This document shows, piece by piece, positions 61,095-64,000 of a stretch of 64,000 nucleotides of DNA; position 1 is the first letter of the stretch, and every line of letters starts with the position of its first letter. The position numbers and the translations under genes were made by a program. Under the pieces are notes generated by a model. The model was not told the origin of the DNA. It did not search any database and saw only the letters and a program-made list of their open reading frames with translations. This DNA comes from Streptococcus intermedius SK54 = ATCC 27335 (GTDB taxonomy: Bacteria > Bacillota > Bacilli > Lactobacillales > Streptococcaceae): NCBI RefSeq assembly GCF_000413475.1, contig NZ_ATFK01000003.1:1-64000 (forward strand), given 5' to 3'.

Positions 61095-61103
61095 TGGTAT
61101 AAT
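61095..61103 (+). promoter_or_regulatory. Extended -10 promoter downstream of recN
   Basis: TGGTATAAT (hexamer 61098-61103), 260 bases before the phosphatase ATG. No good -35 is seen. Confidence 0.6.
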
Positions 61104-61202
61104 GCCCCTGGATATTTGTATAATCTAATTTTTACAAAGTTGCTTAAGCACCTAGAAGGCTGCTAAGTCAGCAATGGAATAAAACGAAGTTTTCGTCAAA
61201 AG

Positions 61203-61226
61203 CACTCTTCCAAATTTGGAAGAGTG
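61203..61226. repeat. 24-bp perfect palindrome
   Basis: CACTCTTCCAAA followed directly by TTTGGAAGAGTG; an exact dyad with no loop spacer. Not followed by a T run. Confidence 0.8.
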
Positions 61227-61274
61227 ACTTGCTTCGCAAGTTTTATCTGTAACTTTAAAGTAGTAGTTTGAGTA
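61225..61274 (+). repeat. BOX-like intergenic repeat, copy 2
   Basis: Starts TGACTTGCTTCGCAAG and matches copy 1 (42241-42290) at 38 of 50 positions; ten of twelve differences are transitions. The first part folds as ACTTGC-TTC-GCAAGT plus TTTT, a minimal terminator. Confidence 0.7.
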
Positions 61275-61363
61275 GTTCGTTTCTGCACCAGTTGTTTACT
61301 ATACAAGAGGCTTTGAAGTTGGAGACTTGCGTTTCAATCTCTTCTTTTATCAGGAGGAAAACC

Positions 61364-62086
61364 ATGACAAATTATTTTGTAATTGGAGATGTACATGGAA
61401 AGGCAAATATGCTAAAAATGCTACTCAAAAAATGGGATGGAAAAAGCCAGCTCATTTTTTTAGGAGATTTGATTGACCGTGGTGAGGATAGTAGAGCAGT
61501 TTTAGAGTGTGTGAAGAACCTTGTTGTAAAGCAAGGAGCGATTTGCATTTCTGGAAATCATGAGTATATGTTTCTAACTTGGTTAGATAATCCCGAGAGA
61601 GGATATGAACATTATCGCCGTAATGGTGGAGATACGACAATCAATTCCATTTTAAGACGACCTTTAGATACTCCTGTTGATGGAGTGGAAGATGCTAAGC
61701 GCGTATTAGAAGAGGCACCAGATCTCGTGACTTTCATCCGTCAGATGCCCTTCTTTGTTGAAACAGAACAGTATATTTTTGTGCATGCCGGTATTGATTT
61801 AGATTTGAAAGATTGGCACCAAACTAGTGATTATCAAAAGGTTTGGTTGCGTGAACCCTTTCATCAGGGATACAATCAAACCGGAAAGACAATCGTATTT
61901 GGTCATACCCCAACTTTTTATCTTTTTTCTGAGAGACCTGGGACAAGTCGCCTTTGGAGAACGCAGGATCAAAAAATTGGTATGGATGGTGGAGCTGTTT
62001 ATGGTGGGGTTCTCCATGGAGTTTTATTCGGAGACGAGGGCATTTTAGAACATTATTTCGTCAAAAAATCATACATTGGTGGTTGA
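61364..62086 (+). CDS. PPP-family metallophosphatase (Ser/Thr phosphatase/PrpE-like)
   Basis: A 240-residue calcineurin-like phosphatase. Motifs GDVHGKA (about 8-14), FLGDLIDRGED, SGNHEYM and FGHTPTF are in the right order with all metal ligands. Such proteins are protein phosphatases or diadenosine tetraphosphatases; the substrate is unknown. The ATG at 61364 follows CAGGAGG by 6-7 bases. An in-frame start at 61268 lies in the repeat leader and has no Shine-Dalgarno. Confidence 0.9.
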   Translation: MTNYFVIGDVHGKANMLKMLLKKWDGKSQLIFLGDLIDRGEDSRAVLECVKNLVVKQGAICISGNHEYMFLTWLDNPERGYEHYRRNGGDTTINSILRRPLDTPVDGVEDAKRVLEEAPDLVTFIRQMPFFVETEQYIFVHAGIDLDLKDWHQTSDYQKVWLREPFHQGYNQTGKTIVFGHTPTFYLFSERPGTSRLWRTQDQKIGMDGGAVYGGVLHGVLFGDEGILEHYFVKKSYIGG

Positions 62087-62109
62087 AGATAATTGAATGT
62101 TGTACAACA

Positions 62110-62154
62110 AAAGAGTTGAAAGAACTTTTCAAGTAAGTTTTCTTTCAACTCTTT
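62110..62154. terminator. Bidirectional terminator, 15-bp stem
   Basis: AAAGAGTTGAAAGAA (62110-62124) pairs perfectly with its complement at 62140-62154 around 15 bases; T follows and A precedes. It separates the phosphatase gene from the convergent siderophore operon. Confidence 0.93.
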
Positions 62155-62158
62155 TTGT

Positions 62159-63130
62159 TTATTTTCCAGCTATATTTTTGACATCTTTAATCATCAATTT
62201 AGTAGACTCGAGACCACCACCGCTAAGGTACCAAAGATCCGATGTTAAATTAACAATCGCTTTCTTTTTAGCAGCATTTGTCTCTTGAATTAATGAATTA
62301 TTCAATAAATCTTTATTCACTGAATTATCACCGCCGATAGCAAGAGTTCGGTTGAGAGAGAAAATAATGTCTGGGTTAATTTGTTTGACACTTTCGAAAC
62401 TGACCTCTTGACCGTGCCGAGAGTCTTTAATTTTGGCATCAGTGGCTTTGAATTTCAGGGTGCTATAAAGAAATGCAAAACGTGATTTCGCACCAAATGC
62501 TGACATTGCGCCCTCGTTCAACATAAGCGTTAAAGCTTTTTTAGTTGACTTTTCATTTGCACTTGCAACACTTTCAATCTCTTTATCTAATGCAGCTAGT
62601 TCGCTTTTAGCTTTTTTTGTTCCATCTTCTCCAAAGATACTTGCCAGGGAGAGAATGTTTTGTTTAGTAGACCCCCAGTAATCTTTATTATCTGCTTTAA
62701 AAAGGACAGTAGGAGCAATTTCTTTAAATTTCTTAACATACTGTGCCGTACGTGGAGAAGCAATGATTAAATCTGGTTTCAAGGCAGCGATTGCTTCCAT
62801 ATCAGGCTCTTTCATGGTGCCAACATTTTTGATGTTTTTTGAAAGATTTTTCAAGTAAGCAGGCAAGGTTTTCTTTGGGATCCCAGCGAGACTACTTTCC
62901 TTTCCTAGAGCCCGAATGGTATCGGCTGCACCAAGGTCAAACGTAACAATTTTTTTAGGATTGATTGGAACTTTAGTCTCCCCTGCTGCCGATTTAATAG
63001 AGACTTCACTTGCAGAAGATGAGGTATTTGTCTTTGTGTTTTGTTTATTATGAGCACCACAAGCTGCTAAAAGCACAACAGCAAAAGCTGTAAGGATAGA
63101 TAACAATAGTTTTTTTGTATTCTGTTTCAT
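62159..63130 (-). CDS. Iron-siderophore ABC transporter substrate-binding lipoprotein
   Basis: A 323-residue FecB/FhuD-type (cluster III) binding protein. The signal peptide ends in LLAAC with the lipid Cys at residue 24, followed by an Asn/Thr/Ser linker. Two lobes joined by a long helix carry KKIVTFDLGAADTIRALG, PDMEAIAALKPDLIIAS and FSLNRTLAIGG. It captures ferric chelates at the cell surface. It is the last gene visible of an operon with an ATPase and a permease upstream. The chelate type is unknown. Confidence 0.92.
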   Translation of the reverse strand: MKQNTKKLLLSILTAFAVVLLAACGAHNKQNTKTNTSSSASEVSIKSAAGETKVPINPKKIVTFDLGAADTIRALGKESSLAGIPKKTLPAYLKNLSKNIKNVGTMKEPDMEAIAALKPDLIIASPRTAQYVKKFKEIAPTVLFKADNKDYWGSTKQNILSLASIFGEDGTKKAKSELAALDKEIESVASANEKSTKKALTLMLNEGAMSAFGAKSRFAFLYSTLKFKATDAKIKDSRHGQEVSFESVKQINPDIIFSLNRTLAIGGDNSVNKDLLNNSLIQETNAAKKKAIVNLTSDLWYLSGGGLESTKLMIKDVKNIAGK

Positions 63131-63151
63131 CAGAAATCCTCCAAATTTAAA

Positions 63152-63904
63152 TTATAGATATACACAGATTTTTTTCCCGTTGATTTCACCAAGGGTTATG
63201 TCCATTTCGTACAATGAATCTAAAGTTTCTTTTTTCATGATTTGTTCTGTCGTACCTTGACAAAAGAGTTTTCCATCTTTAAAGGCGACAATCTCATCCA
63301 CATATTGACTAGCGATATTGATATCATGAATGACAATAATAATCGTTTTTCCCAGATCATCCACAAGTGAACGCAAGATTTTCATCATGGCAATACTTTG
63401 CTTAATATCCAGATTATTCAGTGGCTCATCCAAAAGAATAAAATCTGTATCCTGTGCCAAAACCATGGCAATGAAGACACGTTGCAATTGCCCTCCTGAA
63501 AGTGTATCAATAAAGCGATTTCGCAAGTCAAGGATATTCAGATAAATCAAGGCTTGCTCCACTTTTTGAACATCATCTTTTGTTAAGTGATCTTGGCTAT
63601 ATGGAAAGCGCCCAAATGAAACTAGTTCTTCAACGGTTAATTTCGATTGATAGTTGATTTTTTGCTTTAAAATCGTTAGCTCTTTAGCTAATTCTCTAGA
63701 ATTCCAAGCTTCAATTTCTTTTCCTTTGATACTGAGAAACCCTTGATCTTTTTTGAGTAAGCGACTCATGATAGAGAGAAGAGTAGATTTTCCAGCACCA
63801 TTTGGTCCGATAAAGGCGGTGAATTTACTGGGAGAAATTCTTAAACGAATGTCGTCTAAGACTAACTCTTCCCCAAATGATTTGCTAATGTTTTCTAATT
63901 GCAT
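63152..63904 (-). CDS. Iron-siderophore ABC transporter ATP-binding protein
   Basis: A 250-residue FecE/FepC-type ATPase. Walker A GPNGAGKST (about 34-42), signature LSGGQLQRVFIAMVLAQ, Walker B FILLDEPLNNLD and H-loop VIHDIN are complete. Its ATG follows the permease stop directly (TAAATG) and the binding-protein gene lies 21 bases downstream, so it is the middle gene of the operon. Confidence 0.94.
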   Translation of the reverse strand: MQLENISKSFGEELVLDDIRLRISPSKFTAFIGPNGAGKSTLLSIMSRLLKKDQGFLSIKGKEIEAWNSRELAKELTILKQKINYQSKLTVEELVSFGRFPYSQDHLTKDDVQKVEQALIYLNILDLRNRFIDTLSGGQLQRVFIAMVLAQDTDFILLDEPLNNLDIKQSIAMMKILRSLVDDLGKTIIIVIHDINIASQYVDEIVAFKDGKLFCQGTTEQIMKKETLDSLYEMDITLGEINGKKICVYL

Positions 63905-64000
63905 TTAACGTTTTGCCTCCTTTGCTAACAGATAGAAGAAGAAAGAACCTCCTACTAACTCGATGACCATGCTGACATTAATTTGTAGTTGAAAGATTCG
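63905..64000 (-). CDS. Iron-siderophore ABC transporter permease, C-terminal fragment (cut by window edge)
   Basis: Only the last 31 codons are visible, ending in TAA at 63905-63907. The translated tail (VSMVIELVGGSFFFYLLAKEAKR) has the ELIGGPFFLYLL-like pattern of the final helix of FecCD-family permeases. It is in the same direction as the ATPase and binding protein and completes the importer. The rest lies beyond the window. Confidence 0.85.
   Translation of the reverse strand, partial: RIFQLQINVSMVIELVGGSFFFYLLAKEAKR

Larger units (their letters stand above)
61104..61363 (+). other. Long structured leader between recN and the phosphatase gene
   Basis: About 260 bases with no supportable gene. 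It contains GCTG/CAGC and ACGAA/TTCGT mini-hairpins, a 24-bp perfect palindrome (61203-61226), a 6-bp hairpin with TTTT tail (61227-61244) and a BOX-like repeat (61225-61274). A 27-codon frame starting at 61083 lacks a Shine-Dalgarno. Confidence 0.6.

Noticed and set aside
61083..61166. A 27-codon frame across the promoter downstream of recN
   Set aside because: Begins upstream of the promoter -10 and lacks a Shine-Dalgarno; treated as non-coding leader.
61268..61363. A 32-residue N-terminal extension of the phosphatase
   Set aside because: Starts in the BOX-like repeat without a Shine-Dalgarno, while the ATG at 61364 has CAGGAGG and matches the family N-terminus.
1..64000. tRNA, rRNA, CRISPR arrays, prophage or complete transposase genes
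   Set aside because: None could be recognised on either strand; only one possible IS-end relic was found.

Overview
This window looks like the chromosome of a low-GC Gram-positive coccus of the genus Streptococcus, probably a viridans-type species (mitis/sanguinis/anginosus-like). The evidence is gene content and order: nrdR-dnaB-dnaI-der, SNF2-murC-mltG-greA, murI-rdgB-cbpB-xerD-like-scpA-scpB-rluB-yidD, a ClpE with a CtsR box, a Vex-type exporter, and xseA-xseB-ispA-tlyA-argR-recN. Extended -10 promoters (TGnTATAAT) are also frequent. No tRNA, rRNA, CRISPR array, prophage or intact insertion sequence was seen. Most of the window is core housekeeping DNA.

Layout. 1-6 kb: an EEP-family hydrolase, a small lipoprotein, then a replication group (nrdR, dnaB, dnaI), a nitroreductase and the GTPase Der. 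6-15 kb: a SWIM/SNF2 helicase, a conserved-looking unknown protein, murC, two tandem GNAT acetyltransferases, mltG, greA and a MutX-type Nudix hydrolase. 15-18.9 kb: yidC2 and acyP on the minus strand, divergent from a TrmH-type RNA methyltransferase that appears to have a leaderless mRNA, then an HD protein and a BI-1 membrane protein. 19-26 kb: lysA, yneF and a tightly overlapping operon from murI to yidD. 26-29 kb: a TrkA/TrkH potassium uptake pair on the minus strand.

29-36 kb: trmL behind a two-hairpin leader ending in a terminator, an FMN riboswitch controlling ribU, then PAP2, an Ogt-like protein, a radical SAM protein, a YtqB-type methyltransferase and a CPA1 antiporter. 36-41 kb: DUF1827, a Nudix protein, a WYL regulator with a GyrI-like neighbour, and clpE. 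41-46 kb is the most accessory-looking part: an IS3-like end relic, a ClbS/DfsB-family gene, a BOX-like repeat and a Vex-like ABC exporter without its usual two-component partner. 46-54 kb: folD, nnrD, and a LacI-controlled sucrose/fructo-oligosaccharide ABC uptake operon ending in a GH32 hydrolase. 53.7-55.5 kb: a MarR-controlled BAAT-type acyl hydrolase. 55.7-62 kb: the xseA-to-recN operon and a PPP-family phosphatase with a structured leader. 62-64 kb: an iron-siderophore ABC system running off the right edge.

I did not find a clear new multi-gene system. The most interesting signals are small: a candidate 23S-methyl-type leader RNA before trmL, two leaderless starts, two BOX-like repeats that differ mostly by transitions, an 11-bp-periodic operator before the Vex operon, a MarR operator with a perfect dyad, and a terminator-like hairpin pointing antisense to greA.
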